Assembly: GCA_022432975.1 (NCBI GenBank)
Contig: CM039508.1
Location: forward strand, 45,163,646 to 45,227,645
DNA from: Begonia masoniana
Lineage: Eukaryota > Streptophyta > Magnoliopsida > Cucurbitales > Begoniaceae
Direction: 5' to 3'
Length of the DNA stretch: 64,000 bases
The notes under the pieces are model-generated. The model was given only the letters and a program-made list of their open reading frames with translations, was not told where the DNA came from and did not search any database. A program made the position numbers and the translations under genes. This document shows, one piece after another, positions 23,431 to 39,233 of this stretch. How positions within the stretch are numbered: position 1 is the stretch's first letter; each line of letters begins with the position of its first letter.

Positions 23431-24449
23431 CCGTAATCGGTAAACAGTAAACAGTTCTGGGGCTAGTCCCCGTCTCGCACTTAACCTGGTACATTTCAGT
23501 CAGATTTTATCTTATTAGTTTCAAACAGTGTACAGAAATCGGTTTTGCATAGATTTTTAGTAAAACGTGTATGCATGACATTCTCAGTGCCTGAACCTAT
23601 AACAGCAGACATCAGAAATAACAGGACATATTGTGAGACAGAAAACAGACAACTCAGAACGTGAACTGAACAGACAACACAGAACACAAACTGAACAGAA
23701 GCTATAACATTTCTACCCAAAACTGCCCGACAGAACAGGAACCCTAGTACCTCTGTGATGTAGGGCCTTAAGGGCCAACCTACGGCTATGAACTTACCTG
23801 TTTGCTGCGGTGTCAGATGCTCGAATGTCCCTGGAATGGTCGGATCTGTAGTATGCATGAAGAGGTATTAAACAAGCTGCAAATGCTAACAAATAACTTG
23901 GAAGATTATGCAGTAAACTCCATTTCAGATTTGTAGAAAACAGCGAATGCGTTTCCATACAAAAACCGATAGTTCTCTCCCAAATATCTTAACCTAAACT
24001 TCAGCAAAACACATAGTTTTTGCTTGTCCAAACGTGTTAGCATTAGAAGATGTTTACCTTAGCGGAGGAGCAGGAAGGAAATCTGAGAAGATCGAATTAA
24101 CTTCGATATTTGTTTTGTCAACTGGAAGAGAGAATCTAGAGAGGAATACAGAGAAGGAAAAATGCATATGAATGTTTACGTAGAAGGAAGGAGAATAGGT
24201 AGGTTTCTCAGCAAGTTATTGACACTTGTCAAACATCCATTGGTTTACTTTCACCAACCTTAATTTCCACCCAATTTACCCTTCCATCCAATTCAAATTA
24301 ATTTGATTGGTTTAGTTAATCATTAGTTTGGTTCTCCCCTCACTAAACATTCCAAAATTTCCAACAAAAATAGTTACTGTAATTATGGCGATTTAAATCC
24401 ATATAATAATTCAACAGATTATTACATGGCCAAAATGCCGGGTGTTACA

Positions 24450-24903
24450 CATCTGCTGCTCCATCATGTCTCACCGCTACTCCATCCTGTCCCACCGCTG
24501 CTCTATCATATCTCACCTCTGCTCCATGGTGTCTCACATACTAGCCTCCTGGTGAGACAATGGCGGCGCGGTGGCGTCCTCCATAGGTGCGTCCCGAGAT
24601 GTGGAGGAACCATGATCTTCATTGCGCATTCAAGTCCCGTCGACTTCGACTAGGCCTATTCGAGTCAGTTGAAGTTTGTCAAATAAATTGACGGATCTCT
24701 GTGCTCTCCTCTGCTCTCCACTGGGTAGCTAAATCTCATATCGCTCGACCACCCTCTGAATCAAGGTGCCTTACGAAAGGTTCTTGTTGCATGTCCGACC
24801 GATCTCATGCATGTGTCCTAAGATCAGGTAGCCAGGGTCGAACATCCTGCTGCTATATAGCTTCTCTATCACATAGAGATCCATGCAACTCACCAAATCT
24901 CTA
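24450..24903 (-). other. Decayed coding-like DNA, possibly retroelement ORF1/plant transposon domain
   Basis: On the minus strand an interrupted frame suggests phrases such as DPGYLILGHMHEIGRTC and RMEQRxDMMEQQ (about 24454-24540, a ~22-bp imperfect repeat of the CTCCATCATGTCTCACCG type). It reminds me of plant retroelement ORF1-like proteins, but there are many stops. The gypsy element inserted within it (CATCT duplication). Confidence 0.3.
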
Positions 24904-27900
24904 TGTAATACCAGGCATTTTAGCCATGTAACTATTCCTTAAACTGTTGAATGAGATTTATTGGCCATTAATAAAATGCGTATTCTTATTGGAGTTTTGT
25001 GATAACTTATGGAAAAAGTGGATTTTTGGAGAAAAACGAATCGAAGAATTTAAATATCAATTCAATTGGAAAACCAATCTATATGCAACCAAAACAAACA
25101 ATTTGGTTATAAACAATTGGAAGGGGTAAAATTGGAAACTAATTAAGGTTGGTGGGGGATGGCCATTGGTTGCTCGACACTTGGCAACTTGTTGAAGAAG
25201 CCATGTTCTTCTTCTCTTTCCTCCTACGTGAAACCCTCATTTTTCTCATCTGCTTCCTTCCACTCCCCCTCTGTTTTCTCTCTTCCAGGCGACTGCAATC
25301 TTTCCAAGAACTTCCTTTCCTCCGTTTTCTCAGGTGAAGGTAATCATCTACTAAAGTTAACGAGTTTGGACAAATTACAATGTGAGTTTTGTTGAAGTTT
25401 AGGGTTAGAATATTTGGAGAGAACTCATCGTTTTTGTATGAAAACACGTTGGTTTGTTTTCTAAAGGTTTGAATGGAGTATGGAGCATGTCCTACCAAAT
25501 TGTTAGTTAGCATTTGTAGCTTGTTTATTTCTTTACGTGCATGTATAGGTTCGTGCATCACCGAGGCAACACGTTCAAGACTTTCAACTCCGCAGCAAAC
25601 AGGTAAGTTCATACCCGTAGGTTGGCCCTACATCATGGAGACTCTAGGATTTTACTTCTGCCGGGGGGTTTCGGGTAGATAAGTTGGAGTTATATTCCGA
25701 GACGTCTGTTTTTCTCTTTAGGTTCTGTTGTGTTATTTCTGTTGTCTGCTGTTTTAATTTTAAGCACTGTGAATGTCCATGCATACACGATTTTCCCGAA
25801 AGTTCATGCAAAACTGTTTTCTGTACATGGTTTGAAGTTAAGAAAGATAAAATCTGACTGTAATGTATTGGTTAAGTGCGGGACGGGGACTGGCCTACTG
25901 TTCTGTTCTGTTCTGTTATATTCTGTTATATTCTGTATATCTGTTTGTGCCTGTCGTGCACTTGCCAGTTCCCCTATAAGCCCCACTTATACCCCTCTGC
26001 CAGTGAAACGTAATGTAATGTTCTGTCACTGTATTCTGAAAATTCATGCATAGCATATGCATCACTGCATTTATATGTTCTTACTGAGTTTTAGACTCAT
26101 AGGTGAACTCCTTGATGTAGGTACTGAACCCATGGATGAGGACTTTGTGCCTGAAGATGATGATTTGATGTAGTTGGCGGATCGAGCTCATGAGGTTTGG
26201 TTGTTGCAGTCAGACAAGAGTTAATTCTGTGAGAATGTATTTTCTGAAGTTATGCCAGGTTCTGTAACATCTTTTGATGTTTTTAAAACCATTTGAAGTG
26301 TAGGTTCAGTTCTGTACAACTTTTGTGTTCTTTTTAAAACAACACATGGAATCTGAATTGATGTCAAAAACCTCTGTATTTGACAGTTGTATATATGTAT
26401 TTTAAAACATTATGGAACTACTTGAGTTCTTCCTTTTTAGGTTATGCATGGATGGTCTCGAATTTTAGAGCTATCTATGCAGTTTGTTTTCTTGAATTTC
26501 TGTTATCTGTAAAGTATGTTCACAACTTCGTTTTGAATCGGGTTTTAAAGGTCTGAAACTTTTTATGTCATCTGTTTTATGTTCCCTGTTTATACGTCTT
26601 CCTGTCTAAAGTTGTCAAATTCTGCCTTTAAAACTACATCTTCTGATCACAGCCACCGCTGTATTTCAAAGCACATCCACCGCTGTCTTTAAAAGCACAT
26701 CTACTGCTGTCTTTAAAAATTCACATCCACCGCTGCCTTTTGAAATCACATCCACCGCCGCTCTTTTAAAAATTCACATCCACCGCCGCTCTTTTAAAAA
26801 TTCACATCCACCGCCGCTCTTTTAAAAATTCACATCCACCGCTGCCTTTTGAAATCACATCCACCGCCGCTCTTTTAAAAATTCACATCCACCGCCGCTC
26901 TTTTAAAAATTCACATCCACCGCTGCCTTTTGAAATCACATCCACCGCCGCTCTTTTAAAAATTCACATCCACCGCTGCCTTTTGAAATCACATCCACCG
27001 CCGCTCTTTTAAAAATTCACATCCACCGCCGCTCTTTTAAAAATTCACATCCACCGCCGCTCTTTTAAAAATTCACATCCACCGCCGCTCTTTTAAAAAT
27101 TCACATCCACCGCTGCCTTTTGAAATCACATCCACCGCCGCTCTTTTAAAAATTCACATCCACCGCTGCCTTTTGAAATCACATCCACCGCTGCCTTTTG
27201 AAATCACATCCACCGCTGCCTTTTGAAATCACATCCACCGCCGCTCTTTTAAAAATTCACATCCACCGCCGCTCTTTTAAAAATTCACATCCACCGCTGC
27301 CTTTTGAAATCACATCCACCGCCGCTCTTTTAAAAATTCACATCCACCGCCGCTCTTTTAAAAATTCACATCCACCGCCGCTCTTTTAAAAATTCACATC
27401 CACCGCCGCTCTTTTAAAAATTCACATCCACCGCCGCTCTTTTAAAAATTCACATCCACCGCCGCTCTTTTAAAAATTCACATCCACCGCCGCTCTTTTA
27501 AAAATTCACATCCACCGCCGCTCTTTTAAAAATTCACATCCACCGCCGCTCTTTTAAAAATTCACATCCACCGCCGCTCTTTTAAAAATTCACATCCACC
27601 GCCGCTCTTTTAAAAATTCACATCCACCGCCGCTCTTTTAAAAATTCACATCCACCGCCGCTCTTTTAAAAATTCACATCCACCGCTGCCTTTTGAAATC
27701 ACATCCACCGCCGCTCTTTTAAAAATTCACATCTACCGCTGGCCTTTTAAAATCACATCCACCGCTGTCCTTTAAGTTCACTTCTACCGGTGAACAGTAT
27801 AGTTCACTTCTGCCTGTAATTCATATCCTCCGCCTGACGTCATCCATCCCACATCTTCCGTCCACGTCACCTACCACCCAAGTCCGCTATACATTTTTCC

Positions 27901-28295
27901 ATTGATATTATTCACTCTGCTTCTACCGCCTGACGTCATCTGTTCACTTCTACCGCCCACAGCCTCCGCCCACATCCTCCGCCTTATGTCTTCGTCTTCT
28001 TCATGTTTTTCTTCTATCAATTTTCCAGACTCCAATTTCAGAGGAGGTTTCCTCTGCGTAATGTTTTAGAAGCTTTCTCTGTCTTTCTTTTCTATCGTCT
28101 ATTTCTGAATCACTGTTTTCATTTTCCCTGCTCCCAGCCTTCCTGTTTTTCTTCTGTCATTCGTTCTGCATCCTGATTTTAACTGTTTCTCGTTTAACTT
28201 TCAAATCCAGAGAATGTTTTCTCTCTCTGTAAAGTTTTAAGATTTTGTTTTTAAAAGTTCAATCTGATTATTCAAAAAAAAATTAGTCCCCGTTC
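24904..28295 (+). mobile_element. Gypsy family A-like LTR fragment, opposite orientation
   Basis: Starts TGTAATACCAGGCATTTTAG, the element-orientation start of family A LTRs. It keeps their landmarks in order, reverse-complemented: GGTAAGTTCATACCCGTAGG near 25600, GGTTAAGTGCGGGACGGGGA near 25870, GAGTTTTAGACTCATAGGTG near 26087, TGACGTCA near 27830 and 27931, and AAAAAAAAATTAGTCCCCG near 28275. It stops about 80 bp before the expected LTR end and runs into an oxygenase exon at 28311. No matching 5-bp duplication is found for the left flank CTCTA. The minisatellite inside makes it longer than its relatives. Confidence 0.85.
26646..27775 (+). repeat. 25/28-bp minisatellite in the LTR fragment, about 40 units
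   Basis: Two interspersed unit types share CACATCCACCGC: a 28-bp form continuing CGCTCTTTTAAAAATT and a 25-bp form continuing TGCCTTTTGAAAT. Related CACCGGTGGATG words exist singly in other LTRs of the family, so the array grew from LTR sequence. Reading frames across it are composition artefacts. Confidence 0.95.
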
Positions 28296-28310
28296 TGAAT
28301 ATATTATTAA

Positions 28311-28438
28311 GGATTTGGGCAAGCTTTTGTTGTTTCTGAGGAGCAAAAGCTTGACTGGTGCGACATGTTCATCATGACAACCCTCCCATTACATAAAAGG
28401 AAGCCCCATTTATTTCCTGACCTTCCTTCTTCTTTCAG
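28311..28438 (+). CDS. SRG1-like 2-oxoglutarate/Fe(II) oxygenase, upstream exon fragment
   Basis: A clean plus-strand frame starts at GGA 28311: [20 protein letters not shown], then [20 protein letters not shown] and SF plus two bases AG. It ends at a GT donor (28439-28440). This is the family's middle region ([17 protein letters not shown] block) and it stops exactly at the conserved intron position before xDTLExYS. The two leftover bases AG plus the first base of the exon at 59774 make an Arg codon, as expected. The 5' part of the exon is missing: an LTR fragment lies 15-20 bp upstream, so the gene is truncated or rearranged. The downstream exons are described at 59774-60689. Confidence 0.82.
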
Positions 28439-29632
28439 GTCTTCTCTTTTTTCCTTTCAAATCTCTAAAACTTTCCGCTCTAGTTTTAGTTGACAAATAA
28501 TTCTTTTATTTATCATTGCATATAAATATTAATTTTTAAACAAATAAATTTTTTTAGATAAATTATAATTTATACCATAACGTTTAAAATCATTTATAGA
28601 TTATATTTATATATTTTTTTTACGAACGTAATCTCCATCATTCAATTTAAAAGATTACGATTAGTTATGCGGTGTCACACAGGGTGTTATGTGTGACACC
28701 GATAATGAATGCAATGACGGACAATAAAAATATGGAGAAATAAATGACACAGGAGGTTGGTAACGCAGTCTGGTAAACAGCTTACGTCTGCGGGGCCAAG
28801 CCCAGATATAAAAACATTTCTTTGAGTTCACAAAGTTACAAGACAATCGAACTTATACAAATAAAGACTCTCTCTTATCTTTGTCGCCGCCTCTAACTAA
28901 CTTCCCCAAAGAAACTGTTTGTGCGAGCTCCCCTCAACTTAAGATCCACCTATCCCGAGATCTAAAAAACAATAATATCCCCTTGTTGTTGATTCCTCCC
29001 GGAATCCGTGTTATGGCAAGATCCCCTCGTCCACGATCAAGAACAACAAGCTCCCCTTGTCTAAAAACAGAACTCCTCCCGAGTTCGGATGTAGTCTCCT
29101 CCCGAGACTGAGCTTTAATGAAGAACAAAGAAGATTGCCTCCTCTGACACCTCCTGGAACACCAAGTCGTTGTCTTCGGACGCAATACTCAACACACTCA
29201 ATAAATCGATGAAATCCACAATATAAGAAGAGTGTGTAAAACAATCACAGACCCATACGCAGAAACGTTGGGAGTGAAAGAAAAATGACTGCTTGGAAAA
29301 TGAAGAAACCTTCTCTCGTGAAAATCAAAACTCCGTCGTCAACGAACAATCACCGACGACTCACAGTAAGCATGAATGAAAGGATTAACAATTTACTAGA
29401 CACACGTAATCGTCGGTGTAGAATAAAATTGGCCCAAAGAATAAAGACTTTTAGCTCTCAAGAATAATGACTTCGACTGCCTTCTTTAGAAAAACGAAGG
29501 CTTAAATATGATAGGTAACAATCATATCTTCGATTTAATTCAGTTACCAAAACAGAATTAACTCCACAAAGAATAAGGAAAACAAATCTTAACAAATTCG
29601 GTTGAGTGACACACCGTGTGACACTTTAGGAA

Positions 29633-32138
29633 TGTGGCGTCCCTAACACTGTACCCAATTTTCTGTACTAATTTTTTTTTTAATTTTTATCATAATAGAC
29701 TTAATTGCATTGAAGAGGAATTTAAAGCGGAGACCAAAATTTATAAAACGTTCAAATCTATTTTGAAAACCGCGTAATAAAACTTTAAAACTATTAAATC
29801 AAAACCATTAAAAACAATTAAAACTAAATAAAAAATCGGAGGAGGGCAAAACGGGACGTTTGTCCCTAAAAATGAGGGGCGATCGATCGCCCAAAACCGG
29901 TGATCGATCGCCCCATGGCGATCACACACTGGCGATCGCTCGCCAGTTGGATCGCCCCTGGGCGAGGATGGCGATCCTCTTATGCCCAACGATCGCCATT
30001 GCCTGGCGATCGCTCGCATGCGCTCTGGAAATTCTTCCAGAGCGCAACCAAGAGGGCCGATCGATCGCCAACCCCTCTGCCTCCCCCTTCTTTTCTTTCC
30101 TTTTCTTCTTCTCTCTTTCTTCCTTCTTTCTCTTCCCCTGCTTCTCTATACGCCTAACACCCCTTCACCATTTCATCAACACAAACCTCAAATATATGTT
30201 CAAACATACTCACTCAAAATAACAACTTAAAACTCAATTAAAACATAACCTAATTTCATAAAAACAATTCGCGTGGATATATTTAAAAACCGAACATATC
30301 CCTAATACCAAACATTCGCAAAACCAGTTTCTAAAACGTTTAAAAACATAAAAATGTAAACCTATCAACTATACAGAACCAAACACCATAAAATGTTTCT
30401 ATCTGTACGTTTTCTACTCAAAACATCCCAAAATACCTGCATCCCCACGGGTCGTGAAACGCCTCGACTGCGCCAGCACACTCCCGCAACCATCCTCCAT
30501 CAACTGGACTCATGCCTCAAGAGGAGGAACGTCGTTCTCACCTGTTTTCTCGTAGTCACCTACACCATACAGACACACTATGAGATAAAAATCTCAGTAA
30601 GACTCGTAAATGCAATGCGTGCTGTGCATATGAGTTCGTAAATCATGCAGCATTTTCTTTATCTTTACTCTGGGTGCCACCGAGATCTCATGCCCCTAAC
30701 CGGAGAGAGCACATCCAGCGGTCGGACTACTCTTTCCAGCTAGAGGAGGGGGGTACACGCTTACAACACGTACAGCCGTGCCTGAGCCCCACCTCGCATG
30801 ACCTATAACTGTATGAGTACGTGTTAGATGCGGTATTGTGGCAGACCCCTTCGTGCCTACACAATAGATCAATAGCCCCTCTACAGGCCGCATCGCCATT
30901 TTCTTTAAAACATTGTGTGAAAATTCATTTTCTATGCATAATTTAAAACCGTGTTGCGTGAACAGTTAATGGCATAAATTTAAACATACAGCATATATAC
31001 CATTAAGACTATAGAAACATAAACTATAAAAAAAAAACTAAACCTAACTACCCCACCAAAGCAAATTAAACAAACACGTCACCAAAACTCCTCGAGACAA
31101 CCTCGACGTATGGTGTAGGCCAATCGGCCAGAGAAGATCACGAGAACTTACCTCGTGTCCGTTGCAGCTCAAGCTCCGTCCACGAGCGTTGTTCACCTAG
31201 GCAATTTCACCAAATTGTCGTTAAAATGAGCTTTAAACAATTTAATTCCCAAACTAACAAAATCCTCAACTAAGGAATTTCTCCTAGAGCTATAACTTAA
31301 CTAATCGAGGCGTTTCAACAACCAATTCGCACTCGATACCACGAAACATCCATTAACGAGTTTTCTGAAACTCGAAAATTCGTCAATCTCTAATATTCGT
31401 CCTAAATCGTTTTAAGTTCGTTCAATAACGTTCAATACGTCCATTATGTTCATAACTACGATAACCCTACTGATTTCTAACCCTAAATTGTGTTTTTAAC
31501 GAAACCCTAAACGAACCCTAATCGTTTAAACTTCGTAAAACTTGAAATAAACTCCACTAAAACCTTAGAATCGTATCTAGGGTTGAGTTTGGGAAAGAAA
31601 TCTCAAAGAACGGAAACGATCGGAGCACGAACCGGTCGCCGGAAGCAAGAACGCCGAGAGGAGAGAAAATGTCGCCGCGGGGAGGGAGGAAAATCGCAGG
31701 GAGAAGGAACGGCGTGGAGAAGAAGAGAAGCATTTGTTTTTAATTAAATTTGGTTTGGTAAATTACTATAATGCCCTTTGCTCATATTTCTATTTGTTTC
31801 ATCCTTCGTTTCGTTAATTAGCTAATCACTCGGCTTCTTCAAATTTCCTTATTTGACCAATAAGTCCAACTTATTATTTGAGATTTATGAAAACTGTCCG
31901 CTCGCAAATCGGACCTCGTTTACTATTTTTACTACAACGTCCATTACATTTCGAGAAACGTAATTACTCGGAATTAAGCGTTACTACTCCGAAAATTCTC
32001 ATAATTTCCTTAAAATTCCTGTTAATAATTAGGATTCTAATGACGCTTTCTTTTCGTAAAACAAGTTTGATTTGATATATTTACAAAAAATGCCACTATA
32101 TATATAATTTACAAAATTCCGTAAAGCCGGGTATTACA
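29633..32138 (-). mobile_element. Solo LTR, family B (2506 bp), inside the copia LTR
   Basis: Starts TGTGGCGTCCCTAACACTG and ends GCCGGGTATTACA, with the exact 5-bp duplication AGGAA (29628-29632 and 32139-32143). Removing it restores the copia LTR to the length of its partner. In element orientation it begins TGTAATACCCGGC, like family A (TGTAACACCCGGC), so it is probably a related gypsy lineage, but the body differs. No coding domain inside. Confidence 0.95.
29878..30072. repeat. Cluster of CGATCG / GCGATCGC palindromes in family B LTR
   Basis: About eight CGATCG hexamers in under 200 bp (e.g. GGCGATCGATCGCCC at its start, CTGGCGATCGCTCGC twice, CCGATCGATCGCC at its end), in otherwise AT-rich sequence. 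Confidence 0.85.
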
Positions 32139-32510
32139 AGGAAAGTATCTCTAACTTCCTTGATATGACTCTGAAAAATTAGGAAAGAATCTCACGATTC
32201 ATGATATCTCGAAGGCTAACAGATTTCACCAAATCTCCATCAAATCGGCTTACCAAAATAAAGTTTTCCAAAAAACAAGTGCCTTTAGCTTTTTCAATAA
32301 CTTTCCTAATATTCTTGTTTCCTTATTTTTCTCTTCAATAGAATCTTCATGATTGCAATATGTATCCATCCAGTAATCTGAATATAATATTTCTTGATCA
32401 CCAAGAAATAAATTATCAATTTTTTAAATAATGGAATAAAATATTATCTCCATAATAATATATTGCCAAAAAATCAATGCCAACATATATGCAATATCTT
32501 TGCATTTACA

Positions 32511-32526
32511 ATATCTCCCTTTGGCA
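32511..32526 (-). promoter_or_regulatory. Copia polypurine tract
   Basis: On the minus strand GCCAAAGGGAGATAT sits immediately before the 3' LTR start TGTAAATGC. Confidence 0.75.
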
Positions 32527-32900
32527 TTTTTTGGCAAAATCAATAAACTCAATAACTTCAATAACTCCCTCTAGATTAACTCCCCCTGAATAGTGGCTTG
32601 AATCATCATAAAACTATATCAATCAGCATCATATAAAAAAAATGATATCAGAGAGCATATCCAAAATACTCCCCCTTTTTTCCAAAAAAAGACAAATATA
32701 TATCTAAGAGAATAATGACCACCATAAAAATAGCATAATCACCATAAACACCAGCAACACCATAGGGAGATAACTAATATCAAGAAAATAGAACATCTAG
32801 ATGTATCAGATCATCCATAGACTTAATATTCAGAGGCAAGAGAACATTTTAGAAGTTCGTAAGAAATCCATCATTAAGTAGAAATATCATCAAAAGAAAG
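32527..32900 (-). other. Copia 3' internal spacer, left part
   Basis: Non-coding AT-rich DNA between the copia 3' LTR and the nested gypsy copy. The other part of this spacer lies right of 49009. Confidence 0.65.
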
Positions 32901-35900
32901 ACCAGATTGGTTAAAAATGTGAACAGTGACCGGATTGGTTAAAAATGTGAACAGTGACCGGATGACTAAAATTGTGAACAGTGACCGGATGACTAAAATT
33001 GTGAACAGTGACCGGATTGGTTAAAAATGTGAACAGTGACCGGATTGGTTAAAAATGTGAACAGTGACCGGATTGGTTAAAAATGTGAACAGTGACCGGA
33101 TTGGTTAAAAATGTGAACAGTGACCGGATGACTAAAAATGTGAACAGTGACCGGATTGGTTAAAAATGTGAACAGTGACCGGATGACTAAAAATGTGAAC
33201 AGTGACCGGATTGGTTAAAAATGTGAACAGTGACCGGATTGGTTAAAAATGTGAACAGTGACCGGATTGGTTAAAAATGTGAACAGTGACCGGATTGGTT
33301 AAAAATGTGAACAGTGACCGGATTGGTTAAAAATGTGAACAGTGACCGGATTGGTTAAAAATGTGAACAGTGACCGGATGACTAAAAATGTGAACAGTGA
33401 CCGGATTGGTTAAAAATGTGAACAGTGACCGGATTGGTTAAAAATGTGAACAGTGACCGGATTGGTTAAAAATGTGAACAGTGACCGGATGACTAAAAAT
33501 GTGAACAGTGACCGGATGACTAAAATTGTGAACAGTGACCGGATGACTAAAAATGTGAACAGTGACCGGATGACTAAAATTGTGAACAGTGACCGGATGA
33601 CTAAAAATGTGAACAGTGACCGGATGACTAAAAATGTGAACAGTGACCGGATGACTAAAAATGTGAACAGTGACCGGATTGGTTAAAAATGTGAACAGTG
33701 ACCGGATGACTAAAAATGTGAACAGTGACCGGATTGGTTAAAAATGTGAACAGTGACCGGATTGGTTAAAAATGTGAACAGTGACCGGATGACTAAAATT
33801 GTGAACAGTGACCGGATTGGTTAAAAATGTGAACAGTGACCGGATGACTAAAAATGTGAACAGTGACCGGATTGGTTAAAAATGTGAACAGTGACCGGAT
33901 GACTAAAAATGTGAACAGTGACCGGATGACTAAAAATGTGAACAGTGACCGGATGACTAAAAATGTGAACAGTGACCGGATTGGTTAAAAATGTGAACAG
34001 TGACCGGATGACTAAAAATGTGAACAGTGACCGGATGACTAAAAATGTGAACAGTGACCGGATGACTAAAAATGTGAACAGTGACCGGATGACTAAAAAT
34101 GTGAACAGTGACCGGATTGGTTAAAAATGTGAACAGTGACCGGATGACTAAAATTGTGAACAGTGACCGGATTGGTTAAAAATGTGAACAGTGACCGGAT
34201 GACTAAAAATGTGAACAGTGACCGGATGACTAAAAATGTGAACAGTGACCGGATGACTAAAATTGTGAACAGTGACCGGATGACTAAAAATGTGAACAGT
34301 GACCGGATTGGTTAAAAATGTGAACAGTGACCGGATGACTAAAAATGTGAACAGTGACCGGATGACTAAAAATGTGAACAGTGACCGGATGACTAAAATT
34401 GTGAACAGTGACCGGATGACTAAAAATGTGAACAGTGACCGGATGACTAAAAATGTGAACAGTGACCGGATGACTAAAATTGTGAACAGTGACCGGATGA
34501 CTAAAAATGTGAACAGTGACCGGATGACTAAAAATGTGAACAGTGACCGGATGACTAAAAATGTGAACAGTGACCGGATGACTAAAAATGTGAACAGTGA
34601 CCGGATGACTAAAAATGTGAACAGTGACCGGATGACTAAAAATGTGAACAGTGACCGGATGACTAAAAATGTGAACAGTGACCGGATGACTAAAAATGTG
34701 AACAGTGACCGGATGACTAAAAATGTGAACAGTGACCGGATTGGTTAAAAATGTGAACAGTGACCGGATGACTAAAAATGTGAACAGTGACCGGATGACT
34801 AAAAATGTGAACAGTGACCGGATTGGTTAAAAATGTGAACAGTGACCGGATGACTAAAAATGTGAACAGTGACCGGATTGGTTAAAAATGTGAACAGTGA
34901 CCGGATTGGTTAAAAATGTGAACAGTGACCGGATGACTAAAAATGTGAACAGTGACCGGATTGGTTAAAAATGTGAACAGTGACCGGATTGGTTAAAAAT
35001 GTGAACAGTGACCGGATTGGTTAAAAATGTGAACAGTGACCGGATGACTAAAAATGTGAACAGTGACCGGATTGGTTAAAAATGTGAACAGTGACCGGAT
35101 GACTAAAAATGTGAACAGTGACCGGATGACTAAAAATGTGAACAGTGACCGGATGACTAAAATTGTGAACAGTGACCGGATTGGTTAAAAATGTGAACAG
35201 TGACCGGATGACTAAAAATGTGAACAGTGACCGGATGACTAAAATTGTGAACAGTGACCGGATTGGTTAAAAATGTGAACAGTGACCGGATGACTAAAAA
35301 TGTGAACAGTGACCGGATGACTAAAAATGTGAACAGTGACCGGATTGGTTAAAAATGTGAACAGTGACCGGATGGTTAAAAATGTGAACAGTGACCGGAT
35401 GACTAAAAATGTGAACAGTGACCGGATTGGTTAAAAATGTGAACAGTGACCGGATTTGTTAAAAATGTGAACAGTGACGGATGACTAAAATTGTGAACAG
35501 TGACCGGATTGGTTAAAAATGTGAACAGTGACCGGATTTGTTAAAAATGTGAACAGTGACCGGATTTGTTAAAAATGTGAACAGTGACCGGATGACTAAA
35601 ATTGTGAACAGTGACCGGATTTGTTAAAAATGTGAACAGTGACGGATGACTAAAATTGTGAACAGTGACCGGATGACTAAAAATGTGAACAGTGACGGAT
35701 GACTAAAATTGTGAACAGTGACCGGATTTGTTAAAAATGTGAACAGTGACGGATGACTAAAAATGTGAACAGTGACGGATGACTAAAATTGTGAACAGTG
35801 ACCGGATTGGTTAAAAATGTGAACAGTGACGGATGACTAAAATTGTGAACAGTGACGGATGACTAAAAATGTGAACAGTGACCGGATTGGTTAAAAATGT

Positions 35901-36583
35901 GAACAGTGACCGGATGACTAAAATTGTGAACAGTGACCGGATTTGTTAAAAATGTGAACAGTGACCGGATTTGTTAAAAATGTGAACAGTGACCGGATTT
36001 GTTAAAAATGTGAACAGTGACCGGATTGGTTAAAAATGTGAACAGTGACGGATGACTAAAATTGTGAACAGTGACCGGATGACTAAAATTGTGAACAGTG
36101 ACCGGATGACTAAAATTGTGAACAGTGACCGGATTTGTTAAAAATGTGAACAGTGACGGATGACTAAAATTGTGAACAGTGACCGGATGACTAAAATTGT
36201 GAACAGTGACCGGATTGGTTAAAAATGTGAACAGTGACCGGATGACTAAAAATGTGAACAGTGACCGGATTTGTTAAAAATGTGAACAGTGACCGGATGA
36301 CTAAAATTGTGAACAGTGACCGGATTGGTTAAAAATGTGAACAGTGACCGGATGACTAAAATTGTGAACAGTGACCGGATTGGTTAAAAATGTGAACAGT
36401 GACCGGATTGGTTAAAAATGTGAACAGTGACCGGATGACTAAAAATGTGAACAGTGACCGGATTTGTTAAAAATGTGAACAGTGACCGGATTGGTTAAAA
36501 ATGTGAACAGTGACGGATGACTAAAATTGTGAACAGTGACCGGATTTGTTAAAAATGTGAATAGTGACCGGATGACTAAAAAT
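32901..36583 (+). repeat. 27/28-bp satellite array, left (~130 units)
   Basis: Units share AAAATGTGAACAGTGACCG and begin either GATTGGTT (28 bp) or GATGACTA (27 bp); variants have AAAATTGTG, and, only from about 35450 on, GATTTGTT or GACGG for GACCGG. Runs of 27-bp units stay open and encode a meaningless MTKNVNSDR repeat. Confidence 0.97.
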
Positions 36584-39197
<2,614 letters not shown>

Positions 39198-39233
39198 TTC
39201 CACCCACCTTAACAGAAATTTTGTCCCCAAAAT

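Larger units (their letters stand above)
14318..24449 (-). mobile_element. Structurally complete Ty3/gypsy retrotransposon, family A (10,132 bp)
   Basis: Two LTRs of exactly 2752 bp (14318-17069 and 21698-24449) flank a 4.6-kb interior. An identical 5-bp duplication CATCT lies at 14313-14317 and 24450-24454. The element reads right to left: the 5' LTR is on the right, then PBS, gag-protease-RT-RNaseH-integrase, polypurine tract, 3' LTR. The domain order (RT before integrase) is gypsy. The end of the integrase region ([16 protein letters not shown]) resembles the chromodomain-type tail of Tekay/Del-like chromoviruses. By hand I count about fifty differences between the LTRs (near 2%), so insertion is fairly recent, yet the coding region has at least four stops. 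Confidence 0.95.
21698..24449 (-). repeat. 5' LTR of gypsy family A element
   Basis: Same ends and length as 14318-17069. The promoter of the element should lie here. Confidence 0.95.
28648..32510 (-). repeat. Copia 3' LTR, split by a solo LTR
   Basis: Parts 28648-29632 and 32144-32510 total 1352 bp and match 58226-59577. The left terminal TG is mutated to TA. It ends GCATTTACA at 32510 beside the polypurine tract. Confidence 0.92.

Noticed and set aside
15759..23450. Frames rich in HSGIQYSGEGGGCTIRHIR in the LTRs
   Set aside because: Translation of the 50-bp LTR tandem repeat in several frames at once.
26646..27775. CRISPR-like look of regularly spaced repeats
   Set aside because: Units are contiguous with no unique spacers, lie in a plant LTR, and no cas genes exist; it is a minisatellite.
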